DNA from: Chaunax sp. Z400
Lineage: Eukaryota; Chordata; Actinopteri; Lophiiformes; Chaunacidae
Length of the DNA: 64,000 nt
Assembly: GCA_037577475.1 (NCBI GenBank)
Contig: CM075192.1
Span: forward strand, 8,726,908 to 8,790,907
Direction: 5' to 3'
Part shown: in pieces, positions 1 through 13,629 of the stretch
Numbering within the stretch: position 1 is the first letter of the stretch
Layout of the letters: each line of letters begins with the position of its first letter
Notes under the pieces: generated by a model
What the model was told of the DNA's origin: nothing
The model's database searches: none
The model's input: the letters and a program-made list of their open reading frames with translations, nothing else
Program-made: the position numbers and the translations under genes

Positions 1-137
1 TTTTAAAGGGAGGCCCCTTTCATTCATTCACAATCACAGATATGGGAAAAGAAATTTTATCAGAACAATAAACTTGTGAAATTGAATTCTGTGTCACCGT
101 GACAACATAGCTATCAACGCCAGACACACTTTGAGAG

Positions 138-143
<6 letters not shown>

Positions 144-172
<29 letters not shown>
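144..172. repeat. (AG)n microsatellite
   Basis: About 14 consecutive AG units. Short open frames made of Ser-Leu repeats across it come from the repeat and are not genes. Confidence 0.95.
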
Positions 173-176
<4 letters not shown>

Positions 177-2429
177 TTCTCAAAGAAGCAGCAGTAAAAA
201 GAAGGTGAAATGACAAAGACGAGGGCAGACAGCAACTATTTTTTACTAGCACAGAGTGACAAAGGGGAAAACAATTCACCCAAATTTTGTGAAAGAAAAA
301 AAAGAAAAGTTTAAAGATGATGTTTGTGAAGGTCAGGGAGGCAGACGTATGATTTGTTGGTTCCTCAGTGACACATTCACTTATAAAGCATTTTATCATT
401 TAACAGTATTGGCAGGGATAATTAAGAAGCATGCAGCATGAGCCAAGGATTCAAAACTGGCCAAGAACAAATGGGTAAGAACAGCCACGTCTGGGAAGGA
501 AAAAGGTTTAACTAGTCAGAAGTTTAAACAAACCTGCCAATCAACTCTGATAAATGAGAATGGATAAAAAGAAAGATGAGCAAATATTAATGTGTTTTGT
601 GTGGTTCTGTGAGTTCAAATGCAAATACATACAACTTGTTTCTGGGCCGCTGTTTCTTTTCGCTTATGACACCGAAATAATAGAAAATACAAAGTATGTT
701 TCCTGGAAGCAGACAAAAAAAGCAGGTGAATAAGAAATCCATGATCTTATGACTGTATGTATGTGTGTGTGGCTGAGAGGGGAGGGATGTTGTGTGGGTG
801 AGCATGTACAGTACATGTACATGAGACAGTCAGGGAGCGCTGGCAGCTCGTCGGGCACAAATGCATGACAGTGACAGCGGTGACAAGAGGGATCGCGGCG
901 ATGTGGAGGGGAAATGGAACATGACGAGCGAAACAAACAGGCGGAGGGAGGGGTGTGTGTGTGTGTGGGGGGGTTCGAACTGATGGCCCCCATTTTGTAG
1001 AGAGGCAATAACATGTCAGCTGGCACTGTGAGTCAAAGCGTGCTTCTGGTTGTTTTGTGTGAATGTGTGTGTCTAAAGCAAAGACCGCATGCGTTCATCA
1101 AGACTCAAAATGACATCACAAAGCGAGGGGCTGTGAGGCCCGATCCCATGCTCACCTAACCTTCAAATGACATTGGGCATCCCGTCAACATATGATGAGT
1201 CACTTCCAATCTGATGTGATTTATTCAATCGTGGTGAGAAGCTCACATCGGGGGATACAAATCACTTCCACGGAAGCCATGGCGCAGCGATTGTTTGTGT
1301 GTGTCTGCGAATGTCTGTTTGCTTTGACTGTTTGAATGCATGCATCCATCAGACGAGCACATACAGTATGTGCATGCGTGGCTCCTATATGTGGGCGTTA
1401 CATTAACTTGGATGAGGAAGCTGTTCGTATTCTCAAAAATAAACCGATGCAGCTCTTCGGTTTCCGTGCTCTTCCATGAAGCATATTTTTGTTTTAATCT
1501 CTGTGTTCACAGTGACCCAAGGGCCAAGATTTCTATTAGATCTTCTAATTAAAGCCCAGGATATTAACGGCTCGCATTAAGTGGACTTAATGGGGAGAGA
1601 AGAAAATAGACCAGCGCTGAGAGTTTTATTGCATATTCTCCATAGAGACCTTAGTAACAGGAGCCATCAGCAGCTGGCATATCCCCCTGGTCCCCATAAA
1701 ACCAAACTGGAGGTACTGAGTGTATTTGTATACATATTTATATATACAGGGTGTATTTACATGAATACAAGCGCAGTTTAGCAGTCAGTTAGAAATAAGT
1801 ATCAAAACTGTATGACTGCATGTATAATTTAAGGAAGGAAGATGCTCTGGAAATGAACCAGTCCAATACCAAACTGTTGTAATGGAAGTTGTAATTAGAG
1901 AAAGATACATTTTGCATCATTCCTGGTCAACATGTACAATTTTTCACAGTAAGAATAGTTTACAAGATGTGCTAAACGAACCTCACTCTTTTCTTAAGAG
2001 TAGGTGTAAGTTGTTGCCATGGAAAATCGGCATTACTTCAGCATATGGTTGATGTGTAACACAATTTGTTGAAGACATATGAAATAGTTTTAAAGTTAAG
2101 CTCCGGACAAACACTTCACACTAAACAATAGTCCAAATTGAATATCTTTCAATAAAATTGAGAAAAATAAAAATGTTAAAAATACTAAAATACCAAAATG
2201 CTCTAATCCTGCATAGGATCGATGTGTTCACCTAGTCTGGTGAAAAAAATAGTGATCCCTCCGCAATAAATGGAGTGTTGCCGTAGATAAATAACAAATG
2301 CAAACAAAAGACACAAGCAGACACACATACATGTGAATAAACTAGAAGGGGACTCAATAGAGCGCATTACTCCACCAAGTCCTTACAGTTCCTTTGAATT
2401 AAATTGAACTCTGATTCATATTGCTATAT

Positions 2430-2787
2430 GGGCGGCACGGTGGCGTAGTGGGTAGCACTGTTGCATCACAGCAAGAAGGTCCTGGGTTCAAATCCACCTG
2501 AGGACCTGGGACTTCTGTGTGTGGAGTTTGCATGTTCTCCTGGTGTCTGTGTGGGTTCCCTCCAGGTTCCTCCCACAGTCCAAAAACATGGAATGCAGGT
2601 GAATTGGACTCTAAATTGACTATAAGTGTGAATGGTTGTTTTTCTTTCTATTTGTTAACCCTGTGATGAACTGCTAACTTGTCCAGGGTGTACCTTGCCT
2701 CAATGTCGGCTGGGACAGGCTTCAGCCTCTCCATGCTCTGCACAGGACAAGTGGTGACAGAAAATGTTTAGATGGATGGAGATGGAG
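2430..2787 (+). mobile_element. tRNA-derived SINE with GATG tail
   Basis: The element begins GGGCGGCACGGTGGCG and has a tRNA-like head: an A-box-like stretch near 2440-2451 (GTGGCGTAGTGG) and a clear B box at 2485-2495 (GGTTCAAATCC). The body carries the phrases GGAGTTTGCATGTTCTCC and CCTCCCACAGTCC that recur in many teleost genomes. It ends in GATGGATGGA, the same kind of tail as the RTE element at 31617-33523, which suggests that RTE machinery copied it. It sits in the grik4 intron, antisense to the gene. The head is a SINE promoter, not a working tRNA gene. Confidence 0.85.
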
Positions 2788-3009
2788 CGTCATCAAAATG
2801 GCTGACCTGAGGGTTTTTGTTACGTCAAAGAAAGGGAGAAAATGGACAGCTCATGGATCCATCTCTTTATCTGGATCTACTGTAAAAACGTTTTCTGGCA
2901 CATGTCCCAGTCTTTCACCCGGTTTCGCAAAAAACCATTACGTTTATGCATAATTGATAAAAATGGGGGAAAAAAGCCCACAATGGTAAGAAATGTGGAA
3001 AAACATTCA

Positions 3010-3160
3010 TGGATCTGGCCCTTTACCCAGATCCACTTTAAAATGTAATGGATTCTTCCCTGCCACATCACCAATCCTCCAAACAAGAGAACAAGTGAAA
3101 ATCCATTATGTAGTTTTTCTGTAATCCTGTTAAAAGACAACCAAAGAAGCAAACAGACGC
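3010..3160 (+). repeat. Old dispersed fish repeat (same family as 47909-48086)
   Basis: The text CCAGATCCACTTTAAAATG, then a GTAATGGATTCTT-like word, a CACATCACCAATCC stretch, GAAAATCC and TAGTTTTTCTGTAATCCTG follow the same order as the sequence at 47909-48086. This family is common in teleosts; I cannot name its class. A short local repeat of the words ATGGATC...CCAGATCC precedes it from about 2860. Confidence 0.6.
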
Positions 3161-6100
3161 TGGTTTCTTTGGTAATTCAAGGGAGAACCCCAGACAGGAT
3201 GTATACAACTCATATAGTTCAAATATACTGAAATGATCTGTTATGCAGTTGTTGTACAACATTAGACCACAATCATTAGAATGAAAGGCAATAATTCTGA
3301 TTCAATAATTCTGCCTGGCTATGACGACATCATCAACACATGACAGAAGAAACGAAGAGAACCAAAATAAAGACTGAAAGCAGTCAAATCCAGAAGTGGG
3401 CACAACAAAAACCCTGACTCCAGAGGAGCCGCTGCATGTCGACATTGACGAGAGTGTTGAGATGATTCAGGAGAAACAGATTAGTCAAAGGAGCAGTCTG
3501 GCAGATCGTTAGTCAGGGATGTCAGGAGCCGAGATAAATGAAGTGTCAGCAGAGGACGCAGATAGAAGGAGGTAACCGTTGGAAAAAATAGGGAGCGACA
3601 AGGGAGAGACGGTGAGGGAGGACAGAGCAGATGCAAGAAGGATGAAACATATAATATGAACTCTTAAATTCTTTCTCTCTATAAGGCTTTTAAACATTAT
3701 AAGGTAATTGTGGAATTTAATACCAATGAATTCAGATTATGAATTGCAATGAAGTTGTACAACACAAAGAATTACATCAGCCAGAAATTTCACTTTGATT
3801 CACCTGTGAATTATAAGTATATTATCCTATGTTAATAGGTGCATAATTAAACATGCCTCTCTTAAGAAATTCACATTAATATCCTTTTAAATTGAGCTGC
3901 ATGATTATTACTAGTTAGGGCTGCAATTCTTCTGCAATTAAGTGAAAAGGCTTTAATTTTATTCAGACTATAATTATATTCACACACTATTTAAAAGTGT
4001 AATTTATCTTTTCAATCAGCTGTAGGAGAATGAGATTTTTGTATGATGTGTGACTGTATTTATGCTTTATGTAGGTTCATAAAAAAGAGAAAATAGTACT
4101 TCAGTAGCTTCAGCCAGTTAAAAGTGTTGAGCCCTGATAACTTGATGATGTTTTGTTTCTTTTGGTTGAATTCCCATGGGAGGCACATCATTTTAGACGG
4201 TCATTTAATCTAATCGGACCCTAAAAATACAGCTTTTAATACCTGTATAAATTTAATTAGGTGCTGTTAGAGGTCAAACCTCCTTCCCACACAGGTATGC
4301 TTGAATTGTTCTTTAATGATAATAGACCTAATATAAAGTTAATTATGTGCGTGTTGGCACCAATTCTGTATCCATTCTAGTTAATGAGAGGCTGACAAAC
4401 TTTAATTTACAGCCAGAGGGATTTAGATTAATGGAAGCCAACAAGAAACTACCATTAACTTTGCATTATGTTGTATTATTATTATTATTATAGCACAGTA
4501 ATTATGAATACTGCCTACCGTCCATTAAAAGTAGAAGAAAATGAGATGTAGTAAAACAATTAAGTGTAGAAAAAGGCAACATTTACATTGTAAAAGGAAA
4601 TCTATGATTATGATCTCCAAAAATAGGCTACTGAAGCGTAATGTCAACGCAACAACAATCATTCTGCCTCACCACTGACGATTACAATGAGCAATGACAC
4701 AACTACTGCTCTTTTTTCATACAAGATCTGTATTGTAACTGAAAGATAAACAGAAGTATTTAGTTACTCATTTCACAGTATATCTGCATTCTTCTGAACG
4801 TTACTTACATATTGAAATTCATATTATGGAAAAGTGGCAGAATAATTTTTGCCTTACAGTATTTTTTTTTTTTAAAATTTGATTTAAAATTCTGTTAGGA
4901 TGGAGTAAATTAAGAGGTCACAGGTTGTCTAATGTAAATGGTTTCTCAGGGCGAGAGGCGAGGGAATCTAGTGATAAGAATAACCTTTAAATAGACCTCA
5001 GAAATGTTATTTGCTCACTAAGATAATGGAAATATCTATGCTTTAATACACACTACCATTAAAAGTGCGCACATGCGTGCATACACCCATGAAGCGACAC
5101 ACATAGAAAGATTAGTGACTTTACAATCATCTGTATAATTTATCTTGCATCCCGTATGTCTGTGGCCCAACAATCATTCTACCAAGAAGCCTCTCAGCCT
5201 GAGGGAAAATGAAATGTGTTGAGCTTTTTAAAGAAATTATGAATTCAATCAAATTATCTCCTAAATTTATAAATCTAGATCATTTGTCACTTTTTTCTTA
5301 GGTTTCCTTTACATCCTTTAGTATCCACAATGTCATCGGCTATAAGAAGTTGAAACCTTTGTGGTATGTCTAAGTTAAAGAGTTATTTCTTTGAGAAGAC
5401 AGAAAAAACTACAGCTCCCATAAAAAAACAACATCGTCGTAACTTTGTCCATTAAAAAAAAGAAGCTCTCTTCAAAAGTCAAAGTTTTAATGTTGCTGCT
5501 TCAAAACTACTTCATCATTCTCTCCTTTTCAACAGTTTTCAATAGATTAGCTTCTTTCGTCAAGCCATGAGGTTTGGCCTGTGAACATTTAGGCCTTATT
5601 GAAGGGATGTTACTTAAGTACAGCTCAACAACATTAGATCTTTATTCTAAAACCTGCCATCCTTATCTAAACACATGGAGTGAGCCACATGACAAACTAT
5701 TGAGAAAGGCGCTTTGGATTTCTCCAAATACTGAAGCAGCAGCGTGGGACATAAATAAGAGTGAAAATTAGTTTCTAACACGTTGGAAGGGTGGTTTTAG
5801 CCCAAAACAAACAAAACAAGATCAAAAGTGTAAGACGGAAAATGAGTGTAACAGTCAAGAACATTCATTCATAAAGTCCTGTTCACATTCACTGTGTAAT
5901 ATGTCCACTCTAAAAGCCAGCAATGGGTGCTACTATATCAAGTTTAGGCTAATTTTAGAGGCTTTCATTGCTCTTAACTAGATCTGGAGAAGTTTACACG
6001 TGCGACCTCAGCTACTGTTATTTGCAATAGTGTTAAATTCACCAAACAGACTGGTTAGTCCTCATTCCTTTTCTCTTCATACAGTGAAACAAGCTGTTTG

Positions 6101-7517
6101 AAAATGCAGAAACATTTAGCATAAATCAAACCTTTGACTTGCTTGCCTGAGCTTAGTTGGGTAAGCAGTCAAACAGGGTTAGGTTACATCAAAATAACAG
6201 TCCTTATCATACTAATATAGTAATAGCACATTGTTATATTCAACAACAACGATGCTATTTCCATATGTCAATGTCTTAAACATAGGTTCTGCCTATATGT
6301 AGCTTTAGCTTCAGTCTTTTAGCACGATCTCATGTGTTAGCTTAATTACCTTGCTAGCTACATCTGATAAAACATAATAGCAACAATTTCAGATCGTAAA
6401 ACTGGCGGTGGTGTCTACAAACGAGAATTCTGCTTACCTCTCATGTACTCACTGTTTCAAAAATGGCCAAGAATATCAGGTGTTAAATGAACTCCCATTA
6501 TCACTGTAAACTCCACATGTACCACAGCAAATGAGAACATAATGGAAGCTGGACAGAGCAGCATTAGGAATCAGGGAGGCGGGGTTAAAAAAAGAATCCA
6601 TTGTGGCCCGTTAAAAGGAAACACATTTTCACTGGGATAGGAACTCCAGTCTGAACCTCCACAGCACTATGAGAATATCACATACATTCTGCTTTGGCAC
6701 TGAATGTTCCAAGTTGTTTGAAGCTCTCTGAACCAAGGCAGATGCTCTACTTCATCTGGGAAGGACAGTGCCACGAAATTACATAGTGTACTTTGATAAG
6801 AGGGTCTAAAAGTGACCCAAGCATTCAGTGTATTATTGCCATTTTCAGAGATGTAAAATTACAATGCGTTTGGAAATTTGTCAAATAATGAAAAAAAACT
6901 GTGAGAGAGAACAAGATGAAACCAATTCCTATCATCTTTTGTGTGGGTAATGAGCATGATGCACAAGCAGCATGGCTGGGGGCACACAGGCTTTTATGTT
7001 AGCCGAAGCTATTAGCAATGCCGCCACTAACTAGCAATAACTGGATTTAAAAATATGGTGGTAATGGTAGGGGTACAGGGAGTGTGGAATCATCACCTAG
7101 TATCTACCATGAATCTGTGGTCTGTGCTGTGCCCTCCAGCAGACCAGCATAGTAACACCAGAGAAAAGTGATGACGTAATGTATTTAGGTGTAAACACAA
7201 ACGAAAGCAAAGAGGAGCTGGTTGAAGAAATGGGGAACAGCGCTACAGATATAATGACTATGTCTATGGTTGTGGAGGGAAACATGAAGATGGCAAGAGT
7301 GCAATCTAAATGAGTCATAAATCAGCTCAATATAAATCATCTCTACAGCACTATTAGAGCAAAGTGCTTCGAACCTCATTACTTTTCATTAGGGAGAAGC
7401 TATCATCTAAGTTTACTGATAGCATCAAATGTTTTACAGGCTAAAATCCGTATGATCTTACACTCACTCTCAGTGATAACCTAGCCTCTATATCTAAACA
7501 AGCACCATTAGTCTCTA

Positions 7518-7539
7518 GAAAGAAAGAAAGAAAGAAAGA
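7518..7539. repeat. (GAAA)n microsatellite
   Basis: Five consecutive AAAG/GAAA units in intronic DNA. Confidence 0.95.
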
Positions 7540-8031
7540 GATGTAGAGGGAGGATGTGTGGAGCCCCTCCTCTACTCATCCACTGACTGAAATTAATGTT
7601 GACTCTGAAGACGATGACTTCACAGCTCACTCAGTGGGAGCTAGCCAGGTTTTCTGTGATTATTATTATAATGCAAATTGCAGCAGCAGCAACAACAATC
7701 ATATTAGTAGCAATTAAAATAATCATTATTATTTATACGCTTGATCCCCAAGTGTCTTTCAACCAACGGGTGACTGGAGCCACTATAGACTCCACACTCT
7801 GCACGTCTCTAATCTGCACATGCAGTGAAAGAGAAAATCAACCTTGCCATAATGAAGCTATGCTGTAAATCGTCTGTCTTAGCTCCTGTCTGCATGGCTC
7901 CAACCAATCAATCATTCATTCACGAGAAGACTACCCATTAACACACAACAGGGGATAAGAGTACTGATGTGCTCCCATAGTGTGAAATCTACATTGACTC
8001 AAAATGCCCACATCAGCTCCCATTTGCTTAC

Positions 8032-8085
8032 CAGAGAGGTGAAGATGTAAGTGTAGTAGACGGACAGCATTCCCAGCTCTGACGC
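8032..8085 (-). CDS. grik4: grik4 exon: amino-terminal domain, SELGMLSVYYTYIFTSL segment
   Basis: This 54-base exon encodes 18 residues, ASELGMLSVYYTYIFTSL, the part of the kainate receptor amino-terminal domain that in GRIK4 reads AAELGM-S-YYTYIFT. It starts and ends on codon boundaries (phase 0/0), as the neighbouring exon at 11974-12152 requires. The acceptor on the minus strand has a good pyrimidine tract ending TTTTGCTGTGCAG and the donor is GTAAGC. The exon is too short to stand alone and is recognised from its sequence, phase and order. It is the most 3' exon visible; the next exon must lie beyond position 1 or is too diverged to see. Confidence 0.93.
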
Positions 8086-11000
8086 CTGCACAGCAAAAGA
8101 CACAAGGAGAGGAAAAGGTGAGAAACGGAAGACACAAAACAGACATCCAAACAAAGAGATGACGGTCAAAGAAAAAGAGGCGTGAGGAACAGAGATGGTC
8201 AAAAATACAGAGAGAAGTTGATAGGTCAGTGATTCAGTGTAACTCCAGCTCCACTCTGCAGCACGCAGATCAAACCCACGTCCTGATCAGACGAGACACA
8301 TTGTTATATGATGATGGCTCTCAACGGAGCAATTAATTTCTGAGGTGCATTAGTATGCTGCAAGTGACTGTATCTTAAAATGTGATTAAATCAGATTTGC
8401 AGTGAGGAGCAGCTCTGAAGGACAGGGTGAACTTTTCATAGTTCACTTCATTACAGTCATTAGCAAAGAGAAAAAAGAAAATCGTCAAGCTTTAGGCTTA
8501 TGGTTGAATTGCGTTGCAACGCATGTCATGATTGAAATAAATATCAAGTCGACTATATATCAAACCAGAAATTTTCAAAGAGCAGACAGAACTTTTTATT
8601 GATTAAAACATTATGACAGGGATGACCCATAACGTCTCATTCAAATAAGATGTAACACACAGTGTTGTCACATTATCTAGCCAACAGCTGTTTGGTTTGT
8701 TGGGTAATTAGAACAGATTAAGGTTAAAGTTTAACCTTTCAATTGTACTGAATGATGTTGTGAATTAGTGCTACGGTCATAAAGTTAAATAAAAGAAGAC
8801 ATATTTATACAATAATAGAATATTAGTCAGGTTTAACATCTGTATTTACTGTAGTTTTTGTGTTTCTCACCTCTCCTCCAAACTGCTCTTGGCCATTCTC
8901 TGATTTGGACCGAGACGCTGCCGAACCATTTTGGTTTGATCCTGGGAATGTCCCAAGTGTGTTATGGATGAGGGGGAGATTTGGGAACTAATTAAAAAGT
9001 GTTTTTTTCAGTTGTTTTATCACTGCAAACTTATAAAGGTTGCCTGTTGCATAATGGATATGGATTCCTATTTTATTTTGAAAGTCTATTTCCATGCCGT
9101 GTTTTTTGCTTTGAATTTCCTGTCTCTTCTTGTGATCTGGTTTAACCTCTTGGTTCTCCTACCTCTGATTGAGTCTTTGATGTTTTTTTTAGATGTAGTT
9201 CTTTCCCTCCCTCTGCGTCTATGGTCGCTCTGTCTGATGTTGGTCTATCGTTGTATCCTCCTAATGTCTTCCCCTTTTAACTCTCCCTTCTCCATTTTTT
9301 ACCCTTAAATTTTGAATTCTCACTCCACTATTAAATCACTGAACTGCAATTCCCTGTCTCTGGCCTATGTCTGCGTTTGGGTCGTCATCCTCTGTTTAAG
9401 CTGACAGAAGGCTAACAAAGTGAACTGATTTGTTAATTATTAATTGCGAATGGGGTAGGAGGAGCTAATGCTTATATTAACAGGAGTTGCAGCTTCTTGC
9501 AGGAAATCTGCACTAATCCACTGTCAAAAGGACAAAAAAACAAAAAACTACCATTGACATGTAAGGCTGTATATCATCATAGAGAGTTTAATAACAGACA
9601 TTAAATTGTCATATCTGCACAATATGTTACATCTGTGTGGGTGTTGTGTGCCATTTGGTCAGTACTCAACTAAAGTGTTCTATAGGGCAACAATTATCAC
9701 AGCAAAACATCCAAATTTCATTATTTACAAACAGTTTCATTATTAAATACTGAAAGACCTTACTCCAATATATAATTAGCACGTCTCTGAAACTAGTATA
9801 AGCGTGATAACTATTATTATTATTATTATTATTATTATGCTTCAGGGAAGCTGTTAGCATCTGTCCTGAAGTTACACACAGTAATGCTACATAATGGCAC
9901 AAGGTGGTTGAGATTTACCATCTTTAAGCTTCATAAGACAAGTAATATTTCAAAATAAGTCATTTTCTTCTTGGGTGGCCTGTGCCTTAAATACCTGACC
10001 AAACAGGAAGTAACATTATACCTAAATCTCGTTTGGATGATGTTCACATCCCATTCAGATGGAACAATACAACAAAAACAAGCAGCTCTTTTCGCTCCAT
10101 TTCAAATAAGCTTTCTTGCCTTTCCCCCCCACTTTTTGATCTTGTTCTGCTGCGGCTTTTGGTCATAGTGCATAGAGCTCCCATGTACTGGGCTCACTAT
10201 CTATCCCGCTCCGATTCTGTACAGCTTGTCACAACAGTGGAGGCCTGAATGAACAAGATTACATTCAGAATGCTAACACCGCTGACCTAAACCCCTCTGA
10301 ATGCTAAAACCTCAGAGAGGGAAACCTTTGTCTGACGAGGGTTTGATGCAAGATATAAACAGATGAATAAGAGGGGATGTGTTTCATGACAAAGGACCAG
10401 TCTGTCCCTGTAGCGAAGCCGGGCACTTTAATCAACATCTGAGACCACCAAATATGGTGGCGCACAGCCTTGATCCATTTGGAAACAATGCACTCCAAAG
10501 GAGAGGTGGGAAGCCGACTTTCCAACACTTGCTGCAGGATTTTCTCTTGACAGACAGACAGTGTGGCACATATGAATAAAAGAGTGACAGAAAGAGGGGT
10601 GGGCAAACAAGGGGTGCAAAAAAACAAAGTGCAAATGTCCTCTTTGCATTTTAGGCAGATTGCAGTGAGGGAGAAAAAGGGAGCGACTGAAGAGACAGAT
10701 GGAGGGAGATGAGGAACAGACAAAAGGAGAAAAAGCGAGATGTCCCACTGTGAGCATCCACTGCTCTGTAGCCCAAGGTTACCATGGTTGCCATGGTGCC
10801 TGGATGACCTGATGCCAGCCTCAACACTTCAATGAGGTGAGAGACTGAAAGAGTAAAAGACTTAAATGCAGAGTATGTGGAAGGGAAAAGAGGTAGAAGG
10901 CAAGAGAAGCAGCTGCTTCCCTCTCCCAACCCCCATCTATCACTGGTTACTGTCACATCCACTGTAACCATCCATCCATCGTCTGTTAGAAACAATGAAG

Positions 11001-11973
11001 TCTGTTTAATTAATAAAAGCCCATATGATGCTGCCACATGCTTCCCTTGGTCCTGCAGTCATCTTCCCTGATGCCATCAAGGTTCTTTACAAACACGAGT
11101 CTCCAATCATAAGCTTCAGCATCAACGTTTATTAGCCCCATGTGCCATTACTGGAGAAAACACGTACAGATAATGTTGTTATGCTGCTACAGATATGTTG
11201 TCATGTTGTCTTTCTCACAGTGGTATTTTCTTGTTCCACTCATAGTTATATTCTTATTTGCTTTCAGACCTAACAGATGGATAACAGATAATAACATAAC
11301 ATCCACTGTTCTAGAAAATAGATGAGAGGGCTCCTCTGTTTTATTCATTTTACGTCAGATTTTCCTCACACCAGTCTACTTTACTGTGCACGCTTCTGAC
11401 TTATGGAAGATGAATTGGAATAAAACTTAATTTAACATTGTTATCCCTAGAGTGTAATGTAACTGGTTTGCTAATTAAGATTGCATGGATTTATTTTAGT
11501 ATTTTTGCTTATTTATCATAACATTTTACTGTCAGTCATTACTATTTATTCTATTTTATTACTGTTTATAAATTTGTGTAGCATCTCATTATTTTATTAT
11601 TCCCTTCTGTTTTGTCTTATTCCTCATCTTTCTTATCTTTTATTGTTGTTGTTTTAGTCTCTGAACGGTGTGCATTAGTCTCTACATCCTTTTAAACCTT
11701 TTTTTTGTTTCATCACTCACTTCTACGGCCCTTTGAATGTCAAAGGTTTGAATGTCTCTTACTCCTCACATACAATCACTTTTAGCCTTGAACACTTCTT
11801 GCTATTGGCCATTTAAAGCTACTCTTCCTTTTTTAGATGTATGAGACTTACAGTATATAAATGTGGATGTTGGGAAGTATTTTTTTCTCAGTAAATAGCT
11901 AAGACGGTTCTTATAAAATGAAGACAAATTATCATCACATAAATAACACAGCTCTCATGCAAACCATACTAAC
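8086..11973 (-). other. grik4 intron, 3.9 kb
   Basis: The intron lies between the exons at 11974-12152 and 8032-8085. Apart from an (ATT)n run I see no recognisable transposon. A T-rich stretch at 8990-9310 gives a hydrophobic plus-strand frame that I regard as a composition effect. The 10300-11000 stretch is purine-rich and holds several overlapping short frames with no family signature. Confidence 0.85.
9812..9838. repeat. (ATT)n microsatellite
   Basis: Nine ATT units; the poly-Asn text in the opposite frame is an artefact of it. Confidence 0.95.
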
Positions 11974-12152
11974 CCGTTCCAAAATGATATGTGACATGGT
12001 GGCGTTTGCATCCACTATAATAGTGGCGGTCTTGTCATCACGTATTTCCTTCAGCAGCGGGGTCGGATCCTGACTGTTGTCAAGCATGCGCACTGACAGA
12101 GTCTCCTTGGAGATCAGGAACTGCCTGAGGAGCTGCTCCAGGTTCAACAAGC
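11974..12152 (-). CDS. grik4: grik4 exon: amino-terminal domain, LLRQFLISKETLSVRMLD segment
   Basis: This 179-base exon starts with two bases that complete a Cys codon from the previous exon, then 59 codons from LLNLEQLLRQFLISKE through PTPLLKEIRDDKTATIIV to MSHIILER. The match to GRIK4 is close (human GRIK4 has LLRQFLISKDTLSVRMLDD and LKEIRDDKTATIII). The sequon Asn-Ala-Thr in DANATMSH fits the known glycosylated position. The donor on the minus strand is GTTAGT, a usable but weaker site. The acceptor reads AATGTCTTACCGGCAG and directly upstream of it lies a (TG)62 tract, so the usual pyrimidine tract is almost missing. A minus-strand frame that continues into the repeat as Cys-Val is an artefact. 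Confidence 0.95.
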
Positions 12153-12164
12153 CTGCCGGTAAGA

Positions 12165-12294
<130 letters not shown>

Positions 12295-13219
12295 AAAAAA
12301 CAAGTGTTAATTGTAATGAAGGGAGGACCCTCCTAAAGAAATATTTTTGAAATTAAGAAAATACATCCCCAAAAAGTGAAGGAAAGCCACCTGTGTTAAG
12401 AGGGTGATGATTGATATTGTAGCGCAGTATGAATTTAGTTTGAGTGACTTTTCTTGTAGTCCAGCGATGGTAACAGACCGTTTGACTCCAGTGAAGTAAG
12501 TGGGATTTGCTCTAATTACAGAATGGCTTACTTAATGAAAATGCTTTGCAGCTTTACACCACTCTGCATCCATATATTTGCATATCCTTTGAGGTTATTT
12601 GGCAAACTTTGCATAAAGGACTTTAAACTAATTTGTGAGGTTGTGTTACAATGAAAACAAAAAAGACCTGAATGGATCTGAGAACAGTGAACCTCAGCAT
12701 GTTGGCCTCACCTAGGTAATTTGGCAGACCCCATCACACTTGTTTAACATTTCCTGATGCTGGCAAGTGAGTCAGATGTGGAGGACACAACTTTGTGGAA
12801 AAGGACTTGCGGTAGCTGAGCCAACACGCCAGGCTTTGGAGTCAACAGATATTTTATATGATTGTTGCCATGGTGACAACGGAGTAATCTGTCACACTGA
12901 GACAAATTGTGGTGTGGAAATTTGAAATGATCAAGATGACTCCTTCATCTTCTCCACGGCAGATTCACACTAGCTAAAGCACGATCCCAGTCACGAGCAT
13001 CATGCAGTAGATATATCACAATGTGGGTTGGTCTTGTTGTTTGGTCTAGTTCCATGCAGAGCATCAAATACCACGTCAAGTCCACATTAGATGGCTCACT
13101 GTGCTGCGTGTGGCAGGCTGAAGTGAACACAGACGTTCACACACTAATAGAGTGACACACAGAATAAAGCCTCATATTCTCTCTGGTGCACTGGCTGCAA
13201 GATTGAAAGGAAATCAGTC

Positions 13220-13238
13220 TTTTTTTTTTTTTTTTTTT
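13220..13238. repeat. Poly-T run
   Basis: Nineteen consecutive T on the plus strand (poly-A on the grik4 sense strand). It could be the tail of an old retroelement, but no body is recognisable next to it. Confidence 0.9.
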
Positions 13239-13629
13239 ACTGTGGTGCTTTATGATGCTGTTCCTTCACTGTTTGTTCTGGTGAACCGGTTTCCATCAAA
13301 TGAAAAACATGTCGCTGAATGAAAATGTTTCTTTTGTGTAGGTCCCTGCATATAGAAAACAAGTTCTCTCTGTGTGTATATGTATATATGTGTGTGTTTG
13401 AACCTCGGCCTTTTTGAGGACTTAGTTTAAGACATTTTTTCTTGACCTTACTTGACTTGATTTTTAAAATTCAGATAAAAAATACATTTAGGTTAAAGTT
13501 ATAAACCCTTAAATTAAACAGTTTTTGATAAGTAATTGGTCAACATTTCTCAGCAATACCAATTTAATGTAATTATCTGTTTATGTTGTACTTTCATTGT
13601 TGAGTCCACCATCCCTATGCAGTGTTAAA

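Larger units (their letters stand above)
1..8031 (-). other. Intronic sequence downstream of the last visible grik4 exon
   Basis: No coding exon was found here. The next expected grik4 exon, which should begin soon after TYIFTSL and contain a VNILGFS-like motif, was looked for on the minus strand and not seen, so this is inferred to be one intron (or part of one). It holds an (AG)n run, a tRNA-derived SINE, an old dispersed repeat and a GAAA run, described separately. The stretch 3700-4600 is AT-rich with many TAATTA-like words and no recognisable repeat. The rest (5000-7500) is unremarkable AT-rich DNA. Confidence 0.7.

Noticed and set aside
2430..2500. tRNA gene
   Set aside because: Has A- and B-box-like words but no complete cloverleaf; it is the head of a SINE. 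The same holds for 26870-26932.
1..8031. Search for the next grik4 exon (VNILGFS-like motif)
   Set aside because: Not seen on the minus strand; it probably lies outside the window.
8964..9308. 114-codon hydrophobic plus-strand frame that looks like a membrane protein
   Set aside because: The sequence is T-rich, which makes Phe/Leu/Val text by chance. It lies antisense in a grik4 intron with no splice sites or known domain.
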